Below are positions 35,606-48,230 of a stretch of 64,000 nucleotides of DNA, in pieces. The position numbers and the translations under genes are program-made. Each line of letters begins with the position of its first letter. Within the stretch, counting starts at the first letter, position 1. Source of the stretch: Ampelocalamus luodianensis (taxonomy: Eukaryota; Streptophyta; Magnoliopsida; Poales; Poaceae); contig CM070639.1 in assembly GCA_036346255.1 (NCBI GenBank), positions 2,738,001 to 2,802,000 on the forward strand, given 5' to 3'. The notes below the pieces were generated by a model, which was not told the DNA's origin, did no database searches, and saw only the letters and a program-made list of their open reading frames with translations.

Positions 35606-35608
35606 CTT

Positions 35609-36100
<492 letters not shown>

Positions 36101-36149
36101 ATATATAGAATATATATATATAGGAAAATGATATATATATATATATATA

Positions 36150-36554
36150 GTGGTATATGAAAGACTATGAGTTGGAATAGAAAAATGAAATTCATATCAC
36201 ACTCAAACGCAATTCGTATATCACTCAAAGTAAACAAGAATCAAACTCGCGACTTCACTTTGCTTGGGTACGTACACCGTTCAAGTGATTTTCACAGGAA
36301 TTGATTGCATTGTATCCTAGAAAAAGAAAAACTCATACGTCCCCAAACACACCCTACTATACAGATTTGACAATTTGCATGTACGTACGGTGGACACACG
36401 AGGACGGTCATGGTCAAGCACAAGCTACAAACAAGTGCAATAGACAAATCTGCATCATCTGATCTTGGATATATATCCATTACAGTTGCGGTAAACTTGT
36501 CGACATGCATGACTCGTGGAACAACCCATACAGTTGTGTAGTTCAGCGAGTGCC
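36150..36554. other. Unassigned sequence between Micron-like element and LTR
   Basis: No gene, terminal repeat or RNA recognised. Confidence 0.4.
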
Positions 36555-38086
36555 TGTTGGCACCGATTTTGTCCGAAATTTAGAATATGAATAAATAATT
36601 ATGTAAAAATAATAATAATCAAGTAAATAAATTATACTAACGGCTAAAATCACAAGCAAGCTTTCGATTACAATATCAACCAAACTTTTATTACAAAAGG
36701 ATAAAACTTAACATCCAGTTTTAACAGTAACACGGGCATCCAAGCACAAAATTAATATATTACGTGACAAAAGAACTCCCAACCACAGGCACGCTTGAGC
36801 GCGGTCGAGACCTAATAACAGTCATGATCGTCGTCTGGAGATCCTGCCAAAACCTTCCTCATTAAGTCCCTCGAGGTTTTCCCAGATTTTCTCTGTAGTT
36901 GGTATTTCAAGAATGAGTACACAACCGTACTCAGCAAGCCACATGAAAAAAGGTAAATAATTACATGCTAGGATTTCAATGGATTGTTTAGGGTTTACCA
37001 TAACAGGCATACGTGAATGCATTTTGAGTTTAAAGCAGTTTATCTTTAAGACAATAAAACAATAATAGATATAACATTAGGGGTTTACTCAACAATTGCA
37101 ATTACCAACTTAACATCTATAAAATCTCTACTTATGCCTCGTGTATTGGAATCAACCATGAACACAGCTTTATTAACCGAAAGCACGGTGTATTTGAATA
37201 CCTTTGATTATACTATACAGAGTTGCCCAACTTTACCCACGAGATACCTCAAACTCACACTGTCAAGCCATAAATACACAACACGATAGCGTGCGACTGA
37301 GTTTGAGATAACAATGTCTTTTCTACTGCTCAACCTTTTTAGTCTCTACCCAGTAGGTTCATGGTCCATACAGCCCTCGAGAGACCATCGACCAATAGTG
37401 GAATACGCGATCCGAGGCTGACGGGTCCTTACCGTTATGTAGGCCAGTGAGGGTCCCTTCAGGCCCACTGTCCCACCCCCGTTCCGCGGCTACTCTATCA
37501 CACAAGAGCAGTTGGCATCCCATAGATATTCAATCGGAAGAGCGGTGTACTAAGCCAAGTTGAAATGACCACACTTGTGGTTGAGCGATTTCTATGTCTG
37601 TTACTTGGCACAAGGTTCTTGTCCTTGTCATCTAGTGAGGCGATGGACCATTTTACCAACTAGTGGTCGTCCACCTCTAGGTCTCACCGATGACTCACTT
37701 TTATCAAGTATATTGGGTTGTCCATCCTTCTGGTGTCAACCCTCAACTCTCCACCAAATCCTATTAGCTTAGAGCCAACCATCTTTATCAGTGTTTAGAG
37801 GAAAGCTTTGTATGACATGGTTGGATAATTTCTATTATTTTATGTGGTCGAGATTTGTCAAGGTGAATATGGCCTACAAAGAATAGGAGGGTTTGTATGT
37901 GTGGTGAGGGTATTTATCTATTCATCATGACATTCTAAGGTATTATTTCTTTCTTGAAATAATTGGCTAAAATATAATAATGAAATTAATATTATAAATA
38001 CATGGAATATAGGTTCAAAATGTTCAAAGAATGAAACTTGCCTCCTTGCACAAAGTCTTCTATTCGCTCGTCTTGTCCCAAAGTGT
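36555..38086 (-). repeat. Probable minus-strand LTR segment with an internal block repeated at 41,116
   Basis: The left end TGTTGGCACCG is a possible LTR end (GGTGCCAACA on the minus strand). The minus-strand text has LTR-like features: GTGTACTCATTCTTGA, TTTCCCAGATTTTCTCTG-like wording, and a TTTTGTAATAAAAG tail near 36,690. Bases 37,644-38,086 recur diverged at 41,116-41,660 in the same orientation. The right limit is set by the next LTR and is uncertain. Confidence 0.45.
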
Positions 38087-41000
38087 TGTTACCAAAATAA
38101 AAAATAAATAAAAATTATTATTTTACTGGTTTTTCTGAGAATTGGCCAGAGTTTGATTGCTTTATTTGAATTTCTGAAGTTTTAAAAGTCAAAATTCAAA
38201 ATTTATTTGAAGTTCTTGAAGTTTCATTTGGCTTGATTTGAAAAATAAAAATTTAATTAATTTCTGAAATTTTCTGAGCTTTTAAAAGCTTTTTCCTAAT
38301 TATTTCAAAGCCAAAATAAATTTATTTGCAAAAACTATAGCCAAAGTTAAGTTGGAACTATTTTAATTAAGTCCAAAATGCCTCTAGGAATTTCTGTGAA
38401 TTTTTCTAGAATTTTTGGGTTTAATTTGCTATTTTCTAAAGCTATTTCGAATTTTTAGAATTAAATCAATTATCAAATCAATTTAAAACTAGGAAATGCT
38501 TTTGGGCCGAAACCCCACTGTTCGGCCCAATCTTTTTCCAATTCGGCCCGAGCCGGCCCACTCCTCCCGCCGCTCCCCCTCTATCTTCCCTTGCCCCGGC
38601 CCCACTCGGCAGCCTCCCTCCCCTCCCTTACGCGTGGGCCCGCCCGAGCTTCTTCCTCCTCCCCCTTTCTTCCTCCCGTAGCTGCGGCACCCCGCCGCCA
38701 TTAGCGCTATTTGGAGCTCCATCTTCGCCGCAAAATCCTCCCCCATTCCTTGTGCGAAGGCGCGCATTAAAATCCTTGAATCACGCCGCCCCACCTCCTG
38801 GTCGTTGCCCCTCGTCCGCGTGCGAAAATGCCGGATCGCGTCGTCACCGCCGTGACCACCGTGCGACCCGATCTCCCCCTCCCGAGCCCCTCCGACCCTA
38901 TAAAATGGAGCCCCGGACGCGCCTTCCTCCACTCATCGCACCGCCACCACCCACTCTCTCCCTCTCCGCCCCTAGCCGCCGGAAATCGCCGCCGAAGCTC
39001 ACCGGCCGAACTTCTCTCCGCCGCCTCTAGCGTCGCCACCGTCGCCGCTCTCGCCTCGCCGCCACCACCAACGGCATCGCCATAGCCTCGCCTACGCCGT
39101 GCGCGCCTCCATTCCACCCGAGCATCACCGGAACTCGCCGCCGCCGCGGACCCGAACATCGCCGCCGCCTCTTACCTCGTCGCCGGCAAATCTCTCGTGC
39201 CCTTGCGCCGCAGTGGTAAGCATCGAGCTCCCCGTTGCCTCCTCTTGCGTTTGGTACCACTCACACCCCTCGCCGGAGCTCCCATCGCCGGCGAGCTCGT
39301 AGCCGAGGCCGCCGCCGATTTTTGCCGACGTGGCGTCACCACATCACTGCCATCGCACGCCACCTCATCGCCTTTTGCCCATGTGGCAGCATCGTGGACG
39401 CTTTGTCACTTGCCGACGTGGCACTCGAGATCCAAGTCTCCATGGACCCAGTCCATGTGAGCCGAGCCGCTTACAGTGGGTCCCACGGCCAATTTCTTTT
39501 TCTTTTATTTCTTTTCAGCCAAAATCCCTCTGCTGACGTCATCCGATGCAATATATCGAATTTCCTTTAGAAAAATAATTCAAGAAAATCAATAAAATTT
39601 GATTTTAGGGTTTGTTCAGATTTAGAACTTCCCGGGGTTCGTTCTCCTTCATAAGAACTCCGATTTCGTTGATTCAAATTTCTATATTCATATAAAATCA
39701 AGATCTAGCCAACTATACCAAAATTATTTGATTTTGGGTTCATTTGACCAATAATCCCTTTAAACCCTAATTTATCATTCCAGGTATTTCCAATCTTCCG
39801 AAGCTCATATTTTTTGCATCCGAACTCCGATTTGGGTGATTCAAGTTGCAAAGTCTGTATAAAAGTATAATCTAGCTAACTAAATCAAATTATTTCTATT
39901 TGGAGTTAATTTGATCTGTCTTTTTGAATTCATTTGAATTTGAGTTGAATTTGTCGTATTTTCACGATTAGATTTCAACGACTTCGGAGAATCAGATTTC
40001 GACGCCGATTGAAGAACAACATAAGTGGATTGATTTTGACTGTATGATCATCATCGTAATCGAAGATAGTACTTGTGAGACTACTAAGAAAAACAAGATA
40101 GTACTTGTGAGTACTAGGCAAGTTATACCCTTGATCATATTAATTTTAAAAAACAACGCATGCACCTCAACACCGCTTTGTATGACCCATGTTGATATTG
40201 AATCAAAAGGTGATCTGGTTGATACGATAGTATGAAAACAACGTATTGCACCTCATCAAGCAAGGCAATTATTGTTATACCCTTGGCATTGGTGTGTCCT
40301 TGATCATATTGACCCTATTATTTTAAATTATTTATATTCGCATGATGCTATGCCTTACCGTACCACCACATGTCTGTGTGGGCGGGACTTGGCTAAATAA
40401 TTTGTGATGTCTTAGTGTCATTTGTGCTATGTTGTTGGTATGGGTGTTGGTAAAGTTTTACAACCTCATTAAGACGCAGAGTGTGAAAACTATTCGAATA
40501 GCCATGTCCACATGTCCACGGTCATGGACATGCTAGCAGAACTACTCAAAGTTAGACTTTGGTTTTGTTTGAAAAAGACTTCTTCAAAACTGGTTTATCC
40601 AGACGGGAATTGGGCAGGAAGCCATGTGATAGGAGGGTATCCTTCACCGTTCATATGTGAATGTTATCTGACTATAAAATTGAGAATTTTATAAATTTTA
40701 GTTATAAAATAACTGCTTTGGGACTTAGTACCAGTATTTAAAGAAAATGCTGCTTTATGCAAATGACCTTATAAGCCATCCTTTGTTACATCCATATGCA
40801 TGTCATTCTTGCTTATGCAAACAAATTTCAGAGGAGAAGGACTTTGCTACCGATGTGGATCTCGATGACTAGGCCGCTTCCCCAGTCGATTGCCTGTGGC
40901 AGATTAACTGGACCCTACTACTTCTTCGTCTTCCGCTGTGTTTAATTTATTGTTGGCCTGTAAGCCTCCTTTGTAATCAACTCTGTTGTTATTTATTAAT

Positions 41001-41115
41001 AAAGTTGTGATATGAATTCGTTATCATTTTGTTTACTGTGTGGACTAACTACTGATCATGGGACTAGTCCAGAAATGCACAGAGGATCTGGGTGTATTAA
41101 TACCCGGGTCTGACA
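38087..41115 (+). mobile_element. Third long solo-LTR-like element (3.0 kb), unmatched flanks
   Basis: It starts TGTTACCAAAAT and ends CCCGGGTCTGACA, in the style of the two other long LTRs here. It has an AT-rich start, GC-rich middle (38,500-39,500) and a clear CCTATAAAATGG TATA box at about 38,898 on the plus strand, then a mixed tail. The flanking pentamers differ (AGTGT and CGATG), so a simple insertion is not supported. GC-rich open frames on both strands (38,489-39,570) are proline/arginine-rich and look non-coding. The start is uncertain by up to about 100 bp. Confidence 0.55.
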
Positions 41116-41660
41116 CGATGGACCAACATCCAACTCGTGGCTGTCCACCTCTTGATCTCACATTCAACTCACTTTTATCAAGTCTATTGGGTTGTCCAAC
41201 CTCCTGGTCTCAACCCTCAACTCTCCACCAAAACCATTGGCGGTTAGCCAATACTCTTTTTCAGTATTTGTAAACACATTGTGTGACAATGCTGAACATT
41301 TGTTAATATTTTATGTAACTTAAACTTGTCAATATGAATATGGCCTACAAAGGAATAGGTGGGTGTGTATGTGGGGTGATGGGATTTATCTACTCATCAT
41401 GGTATTCAAAAATATTATTTCAATATTAAAGTAATTGGCATAAATATGATAATGAAAGTAATAATATAAATACATAAAATATAAGCTCAAAATGATCAAA
41501 TGGATGCAACTTGCCTCCATATCCGCAATCCTTGACTGGATTTACCTCTCTTGTGTCTTGACCAATTCCTTCTGTAGCTTGATCAATAAATTCTGGTTCT
41601 AATGTGGAAGAAAATCCATTAAATAATCTGGGCTCAACAGGAGGCGAACTGGGAACAAAA
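41116..41660. repeat. Second, diverged copy of the 37,644-38,086 block
   Basis: Shared ordered wording includes CGATGGACCA, CTCACTTTTATCAAGT, ATTGGGTTGTCCA, TCAACCCTCAACTCTCCACC, GAATATGGCCTACAAAG and ATGCAACTTGCCTCC-like segments. The copy begins exactly at the end of the long LTR. No coding capacity. Confidence 0.75.
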
Positions 41661-41776
41661 TAAAATAAATAAATTCTGAAAGATTATAAAGAAGGGTGGT
41701 GGGGTGGTTGGCATTTATTGGGTGTTTGATTTGGTTAAACGGAGTAAAAAATGGGTTTCACAGGCTCGAAACGATC

Positions 41777-41805
41777 GACACACACACAGACACACACACA
41801 CCCCA
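41777..41805. repeat. (CA)n microsatellite, interrupted
   Basis: Short ACACACAC tract with a single GA interruption. Confidence 0.9.
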
Positions 41806-42129
41806 CTTAAGTTGTATGATGATACATCTTTATCAATTGGAGCATACTCCAATAATGATTATAACATACCCCAAAATGAGTTCCATAAAAAATTTCATTA
41901 AAGTCTACTTTTTATAGCAAAATTTGTATATATACTTCTTTTATATATGAAAAAAGGTATATATATATATAAAATAAAAGACTCCAATGAAAAATTTCAA
42001 TCAAGTCGCATTGCAGTATCTTATAATTGATGTTTAAGTATACTGGAAGTAATAAAAAAATATAATATACTCATTTAAGTGGTATATTAGAAGTGAGAGT
42101 ACATACTCTCGAGTGAGTATATATAACGA

Positions 42130-42130
<1 letters not shown>
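41790..42130. mobile_element. Micron-like element, copy 2 (diverged)
   Basis: Its right part aligns by eye with copy 1: GCAGTATCTTATAATTGATG against GGAGTATCTTATAATTAGTA, then AAGTATAC, GGTATAT and a degraded end GAGTACATACTCTCGAGTGAG. It abuts a (TA)n tract on the right. The left end is not clear. Confidence 0.5.

Positions 42131-42131
<1 letters not shown>

Positions 42132-42191
<60 letters not shown>
42132..42191. repeat. (TA)n microsatellite
   Basis: About 60 bp of TA repeats abutting Micron-like copy 2. Confidence 0.95.
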
Positions 42192-42193
<2 letters not shown>

Positions 42194-43340
42194 GGGTTTA
42201 GTACTACTCATTATCAGGTCTAGGCTGAACAGTAAGGGGAGTAATAGTGTCATGTCAACACTATTTATGACGGGTTGGGTTTGATGAATAGTAATGGGTT
42301 GGTCTGTTTACTGTTAGGCTGCATAGTGTTTGGCCTCAATGAATAGTACTGGGCTTACACAGTGAAAATTGCATTGGGTCTGACCACTTGGCTTGCTAGA
42401 CCCGAAAGCCAATCGGTTGGCTGCTTTGCCAGCCCACTTCGACGGCCCAGCAAAGGCGTGCAGCCCAGCTCATGCTCCAAGTGAGCTGGAGCTCGCTCCC
42501 TATGGTGGCCAAGAAGGAAAAGCAGCAGCGGTGATTAGCAGTGGCGCCGGGTGGTGGGGTAAGCATCCTTGGAGCGTGGACAACCCATTTTGGGGTTTTC
42601 CATAGACGGGGGAGGTCCGATGAGGGGCGAGCGGCGACATTTGTGCATGGCCGAAACAGGGGAACTACGTTGACGACCTTTGGTGGTGCTCCAGCCAAAT
42701 TGGCTAGCCTGGGAGCACCAGTAGAGTGAGGGGACCTCAGTGGTGGTGGTGGAGGAGGAGCTTGGAGAGGTCGGAGGTGGCCGAGGGCGGCACGACGGAG
42801 GGGATTGACACCGTCGATGTGACGACAGGAATAGGGTGATTGGAGGTCAGGAATAGCTTCAGGAGGTCAAGGCAAAGATCATGATGGGGTTTAGGGGCTA
42901 GGGGCGCATTGGTGGCGACGGATTGGTGTTAAGCTTGTCGGGGAAGAAGAAAGGGGGGCAATTGAAGGTGGCTACCGACGTTGGGGAAGGAGGGCACTGG
43001 CGAGGTTGGGTTGGAGTTGAAGATGAAGATGGGGCAGCTGCATGGGCTTTTATAGCCGGTAGAGGGCGGTGGTGATAGTGTGCGGACCCGGGGCGGGCAT
43101 GGCGCGTGGTGGTGACGTGGTTGGCGGGGAAGGAAGAAGGTGCTGCACGGGCAAGGTGGAGGCGGGTGGTGTTGCGGAAATGGCGGCATCCCACTAGCGC
43201 AAGAGCGTGTGGTGGCACGGGCGGCTACGACTTGCACGGCGCGTCAAACACTTGGCGGAGTGATGCGGGGCGTGGCGCAGAAGAAGGGCCAAGATCGAGT
43301 GGCGCTACCGGCTAGCGCGGTGGCCCTGGGGCGAGGCATG
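42192..43340 (-). other. Unassigned GC-rich block with promoter-like motif
   Basis: The GC-rich sequence reads best on the minus strand as promoter DNA: CGGCTATAAAAGCCC near 43,050, followed by a CT-rich leader. Open frames (42,898-43,218 and others) are Pro/His/Ser-rich without homology I recognise. It may be another LTR fragment; no ends were found. Confidence 0.35.
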
Positions 43341-44202
43341 TAAGATCGAGGAGGTCGACTAGAGGGGGGTGAATAGTCGATTCTAAAATTCTATTGCGCT
43401 AAAATCGATTTCTAATGCGAAAGCAAAATATCAATTCAGTTTAGCCTAAATCAACTAGGTTCACTAAGTGCACCACAACAAGTTTAATGATAATAATCAA
43501 TCAAGCATGGACTTGTAAGCAATTCAATTTAAGCAATGTAAATAGCACATAACATAGCAAGCATTCATACACAATGATTAAGCAACTTAATTATATAAAT
43601 GTAAATTGTAATATGGTAAAGCTCAAGAATGCAAACCACAAGATGACACGGCGATGTTTTACCATGGTGTTCGGAGACTTGCCGGTCTCCCCTAGTCCAC
43701 GTTGAGGAAAACCCAAACAAATTTGGGCCGGCTCCACGAATTAAGCCTTCCTCCGAGGTATCAACACCTCGCTCCACTAGGGTTGCTCTTACTCCATTCC
43801 GAGATGGCGAGCACCAAGCCACTCACAAACATCGGGCCTTCTCGCAAGCTTCACTTGAGAAGATCACCGGACCACGACGCCTCCACGCAGTCTAGGTGTC
43901 GGCAAACACCAAGAGTAACAAGCCAAGCCCATTGCTCGACTCTCACCACATGCAACGAATGGACAAGCTCAAGTGGATACGAAATCCACCTCTAGATACA
44001 ACACATGCAACTAGAGACCTCTCTCCTTGCTCACAAGGTGCAACACACGCACAATTGAGAGGAGAAGCTTATATTAGCTCAAGAGAGTGAAATGGGATGC
44101 CAAAGGTTACTTCTCAACCGGCCAAGGGGGTATTTATAACCCCTACACCAAAAACTAACCGTTTGGAGACGAAACAGCTAAAAACTAGCCGTTACAGACT
44201 TT

Positions 44203-45640
44203 TGCGGTCGTACCACCCTCACAAGGGCCGGTACAACCGTTTTGGACGGTCGTACCGCTCTTTACATGGCGGTCGTACCGCAGCTCAAAATCAGCACAGA
44301 CGATACTCGATAAAAAGGTCATAACTTTTGACTCCGATGTCGGAATTGAGCGATCTTGGACTCTATTGAAAGCTTATTTAGAGGGCTACACAACCCATCT
44401 ACTTGATTGGATCACAAACACATTTTATCAAATCAAAAAGCATAATTTCAAAGAGCCACTACCATGGTCTAAGTCCAAAGTATTAGCAACAAGCAATCTT
44501 AGACCATGCCAAGGGAAAATACATGAATCCCAACAATTTGCAAAACATATTTGCAAACTTAGATCATGCCACAAGGAGTAGGTACATGGACTTCAACCGT
44601 TTGCAAAACATATTTGCAAAGTATAGTCACATGCTACAAGGATTAAATGCATGAGCCTCGACTATTTGCAAAACACATTCGCAAATAATAGCATCATGCC
44701 ACGGTGAGCTAGAGCAAGTGAGATTGAGCTATCAACATATGATGAGACTCAAGCTACTAGACAAGACCCCTCTTAATAGTACGACAACCTATACTAGCAA
44801 TCCGGTCTTCCAACCAAACACCAAGACCGGTAAAAGACTGGGAACACATTCTTAGCCCTAGCTAGTCATGCCTTTACCTTGAGCATCTTCTTGAAGTTTG
44901 ATAACGCACATCTTCACTTCAAGTCCGGGTCATCATCTTGACATGCATCAACCCATAATGCATCCTTTACTTGACCTCAATCAACACATGATGAGTCTTC
45001 TCTTGACTTGATGATCAACTCATGATCATCTATTCTTCGAGATCTTGATATGCATCAACACATGATGCATCCTCTTCTTTTTACTTGATGACGATCAATT
45101 CATGATGTCATCCGAAGTCTTCATTACCTTGGAACATAACCTATTCATCCAATTCAAGAAAAATGTTAGTCCCATAATGATTAACATTAATTACCAAGAT
45201 ATACCTGCAAAATGCTTCTAAACAAGTTGTTGAAAAAACCTGGACCGGTACAACCGCCAACCAAGTTGTGGTACTACCGCTTGGTCCGGTCGTACCGCAC
45301 GAAGGAGCGGTACTACCGATTGCAGGGTTTTCAAACTGCCGAAACGACATGCTCTCTGGAAAATACGTACCGTCATACAAACATCGGTACAACCGCACAA
45401 CCGCATAGCGATACTACCGTTTCTCAAATGCGGTATGACCGATAATCAAAGAGAGCTCCGAACTATAAAACAACTGTTCTGTTTTTATCGAACCGCCAAC
45501 AAGAAATCGGAATGACCGCAATGCGGTAGTACCGCTGCAAGAGCCGATCGTACCGCATTAGCGCTCAGTTGGCTGTGATGATCAAAACCCGGTAATACCG
45601 CCAAGTTATGCGCGGTCATATCGTTGATGCGACTACCGCT
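44203..45640. repeat. Cluster of imperfect CGGTNNTACCG palindromes
   Basis: About sixteen near-palindromic 11-13-mers occur in two groups, at 44,203-44,285 and 45,244-45,640. Forms include CGGTCGTACCG, CGGTACAACCG, CGGTACTACCG, CGGTAGTACCG and CGGTATGACCG. Spacing is irregular (about 15-60 bp within groups), so it is neither a CRISPR nor a regular satellite. Confidence 0.85.
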
Positions 45641-45889
45641 TGCTAGCCTCCCAGATTACCGATTTCGATGAAGCACTTAGAGCTTCCAAAACTCAAATGC
45701 AAATGCATGCATGATCCTAAATCGATCCATAAGGCACAAGAACATACTATCAAGCTATTAGTCATGATCCCTCTATTGTCATGCATTTCCCTTACCATGT
45801 CGCTATCCATGAACTGAGACTAACCCTTTAAACATCTTAGCACACATGTTAGTCCCACAACACAATCTCAAATAATTGAATATAGATAA

Positions 45890-46140
45890 ACATGAGTATA
45901 TATAAACTACACAAGTTATATATACCATGAGTATATACGAACTACAAGTTGTATATACTAAATATGAGTGTATATGAACTACACAAGTTGTATATACTCA
46001 TATGAATATATTAACTACAGAAGTTAAATATAATCAAGGATATATGAGCATCTATGAACTACACAAGTCTCATATGCTCTCATATACTCATATGAATATA
46101 TTAACTACACAAGTTAAATATATTCAAAGATATATTTCAA
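45890..46140. repeat. Degenerate tandem repeat, about 40-bp unit
   Basis: Units of the type GAACTACACAAGTTGTATAT with ATATGAGTATAT spacers repeat six or seven times with drift between 45,890 and 46,140. Confidence 0.75.
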
Positions 46141-46299
46141 AGTAAAGATCCTTAATATATGTGGAAAGAGAATATGGATCAATACTAATGAAACCACAAA
46201 ATATAGAATAAACTCCCCCTAAATGTGTGCATACACAAATATGTAATGGAAACGTATGCACATATCCAAGTTAACCTTTTTGGTGGAGTTTAACCTATA

Positions 46300-46650
46300 T
46301 TTTGAATCCGAGGAATGCAACAAGATATAATTAGAAGTAAAATGCACACCTCTTGTATTTTCATCTTTATATTAAACGAGACTAAGCAATAGATAATCAA
46401 TAGAATTGTTAGTCTCACAAATAGATTTGTCATTAATAAATGCATACCTGTTTGGATTTTTCTTTTTATATCTAAGCTGAGACTAATCAAGATATAACAA
46501 TAAGAGTGTTAGTCTCATATGAGGATTTGTCATTAAGAATGCATACCTTATTGATTTTCACCTTTTTATCCATTTGAGACTAAACAATAAGTATAACGAT
46601 ACAAGTGTTAGTCTCATATGTAGATTTGTCATTAATCACCAAAATATTCC
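46300..46650. repeat. Tandem repeat, about 100-120-bp unit
   Basis: Three to four diverged units. Each carries GTTAGTCTCA, GATTTGTCATTAA, ATGCATACC and TTTTTATnTAnnnGAGACTAA in the same order. Confidence 0.75.
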
Positions 46651-46660
46651 ATTAACATAT

Positions 46661-47543
46661 AATAGCGGGTCTAAATCCTTCAAGGCGGCAGAGTGAGGTG
46701 GTGAGCACTAGCGCAGGCAAAGGTGGTGGAAGAAATTGACGGAGACGAAGGCAATGCGGAGCGACGCGACGAGGAAGAAGAACATGGGAGAAGCGCACGG
46801 GAGGATGACGCCTTCGACCTGGAAAAGCGAAAGAGGAAAGCAGGAAATGGGCAAGATTTTCCGAATTGGACAAGAAAATCGAAATTGAACCAAACTTCAA
46901 ACAAGTTCTAAAAACTTTGAAATTTGGGGTCTTTTCAACTCGCCATGCATCGAAGTAGTCAAGCACACGCGCAAATTAATCCCATTAAGATATATAGTAC
47001 TCGCTACTACGTACCTAGCTACGTATAGATTAATCCAGTCGAGTGTCTATTTCAGAGTTCTGTGTTTTTGTAGGCAGCAATGCAATGGAGAAAAAAAGCG
47101 AACAAATTAGGGAATGAAATTTAAACATAGTCGTCTATTTTTTTTTAAAAAAATGCTTTTGAAGAGAGAGGGTAGTGCAAAATTAAGCAAGATCGCAAAT
47201 GCTCAATTGCTGACATCATTGGCTTGGTACGTGCGTATCGGGAGTACACTAATTTGGGAATGTGCGTGGTTCCCAAGTCCCAACTGGTGCAAATCCTCGA
47301 TAAAAAAGCTCTTTTTTTGCGAATAATCCTCAATAAAAGAGCTGGCCAGCCTTTGGATGGATGTATAGCTAGCTAGCGATTCATCATTCGTGCGTGCGTC
47401 AAGCTTTTGTAGACTCGATCGAGCAGAATATATGTAAAGAGCGGCTTTATCTTATCGGTTCTTGCGAAAGCGTCAAAGCACATCTAATGCAGCGATGCTT
47501 CGCATTATTAATTTCCAAGCTTAGCTAGGCTAATGATGAACTT
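46661..47543. other. Intergenic sequence, nothing recognised
   Basis: A purine-rich stretch (46,720-46,860) and AT-rich DNA with short open frames only. Confidence 0.5.
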
Positions 47544-48230
47544 AGAGTCTGTTTGGTAGGTCCGCTTTTTTTTTTTTGAAAACAGCTTTCGACTAGCTTG
47601 AACATTTGAGTCAAGACGTTTAGTGTTTGGTAGTCTAGCTTTTAAGTAGACTGGTTGGAGCTTCTGAGTGGAAAGTATCCGAAATACCCTTGCAGCAAAT
47701 GACGGCAATTAACGACAATTAAACGCAACTAACAACAAGTAACGACATTTAATGACAACTAACAACAAGTAACTACAAGTAACCGTAATTTACAATGATA
47801 AACAACAATTAACCGCTCCGACAAAGGGAGGAGGAGGGAAGCCGAGGCGGCGACGCGAGGGAGGAGGTCGATCGGAGGGGGACGGAGGCTGTCGGGGACG
47901 GAGGAAGAGGGAGTGGGTCAGAGGAGGCGCTGGGCAGGCGGAGGCGGTGCACGGCTAGGGTTAGGATTCGAACGGGCAAAGGCCAGTGGAGATTTGAGAT
48001 TATATACATGGTATGAGGGGGTAAAATTTTCAAACTCTAGGGGTAAACTCAAAACCCCATCTCGCCGAAGCCGTGGGAAGCTACACTAAGGTGGCTTCCG
48101 TCTTCAAGCTTGCCCATATTGAAAATGGCTTTCGGCTTTTCCAAAAGCGGCCAAAGAAAGCGCCATCTTGGAACGACTTTGGGCTTTTCTTAGCAAAAAC
48201 TAAAGCCAAAGATGTCCCAAACGGACCTTT
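47544..48230. mobile_element. MITE-like element with GTCYGTTTGG ends
   Basis: The left end AGAGTCTGTTTGGTAGG and the complement of the right end AAAGGTCCGTTTGGGAC are similar inverted termini of the hAT/Harbinger MITE style. Subterminal inverted similarity exists (AGCTTTCGACT at left, GGCTTTCGGCTTTTCC at right). Inside, 47,700-47,815 holds a run of AACNACAANTAAC-type units. The target duplication was not resolved. Confidence 0.45.

Larger units (their letters stand above)
43341..46660 (+). repeat. Retroelement-derived stretch, probable copia LTR of SIRE/Maximus type
   Basis: It starts TGTAAGATCGAGGAGGTCG and AGAGGGGGGTGAATAG, wording I associate with grass copia LTRs. It contains a TATTTATAACCCC TATA-like box at 44,130, clustered CGGTNNTACCG palindromes (44,203-45,640) and tandem repeats. 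It ends with TTTGTCATTAATCACCAAAA near 46,626, similar to sequence just before 3' LTRs in that group. No gag or pol was found. Limits are approximate. Confidence 0.5.

Noticed and set aside
38489..39570. Several overlapping proline/arginine-rich frames as a gene
   Set aside because: They lie in the promoter-like GC block of the third long LTR, overlap on both strands, and show no domain.
42898..43237. Minus-strand Pro/His-rich frames as a gene
   Set aside because: Two overlapping frames have equal composition, with no motif. The region resembles LTR promoter DNA.
44203..45640. CRISPR-like array of short palindromic repeats
   Set aside because: Units are 11-13 bases, variable in the centre and irregularly spaced, in a plant genome and without associated genes.
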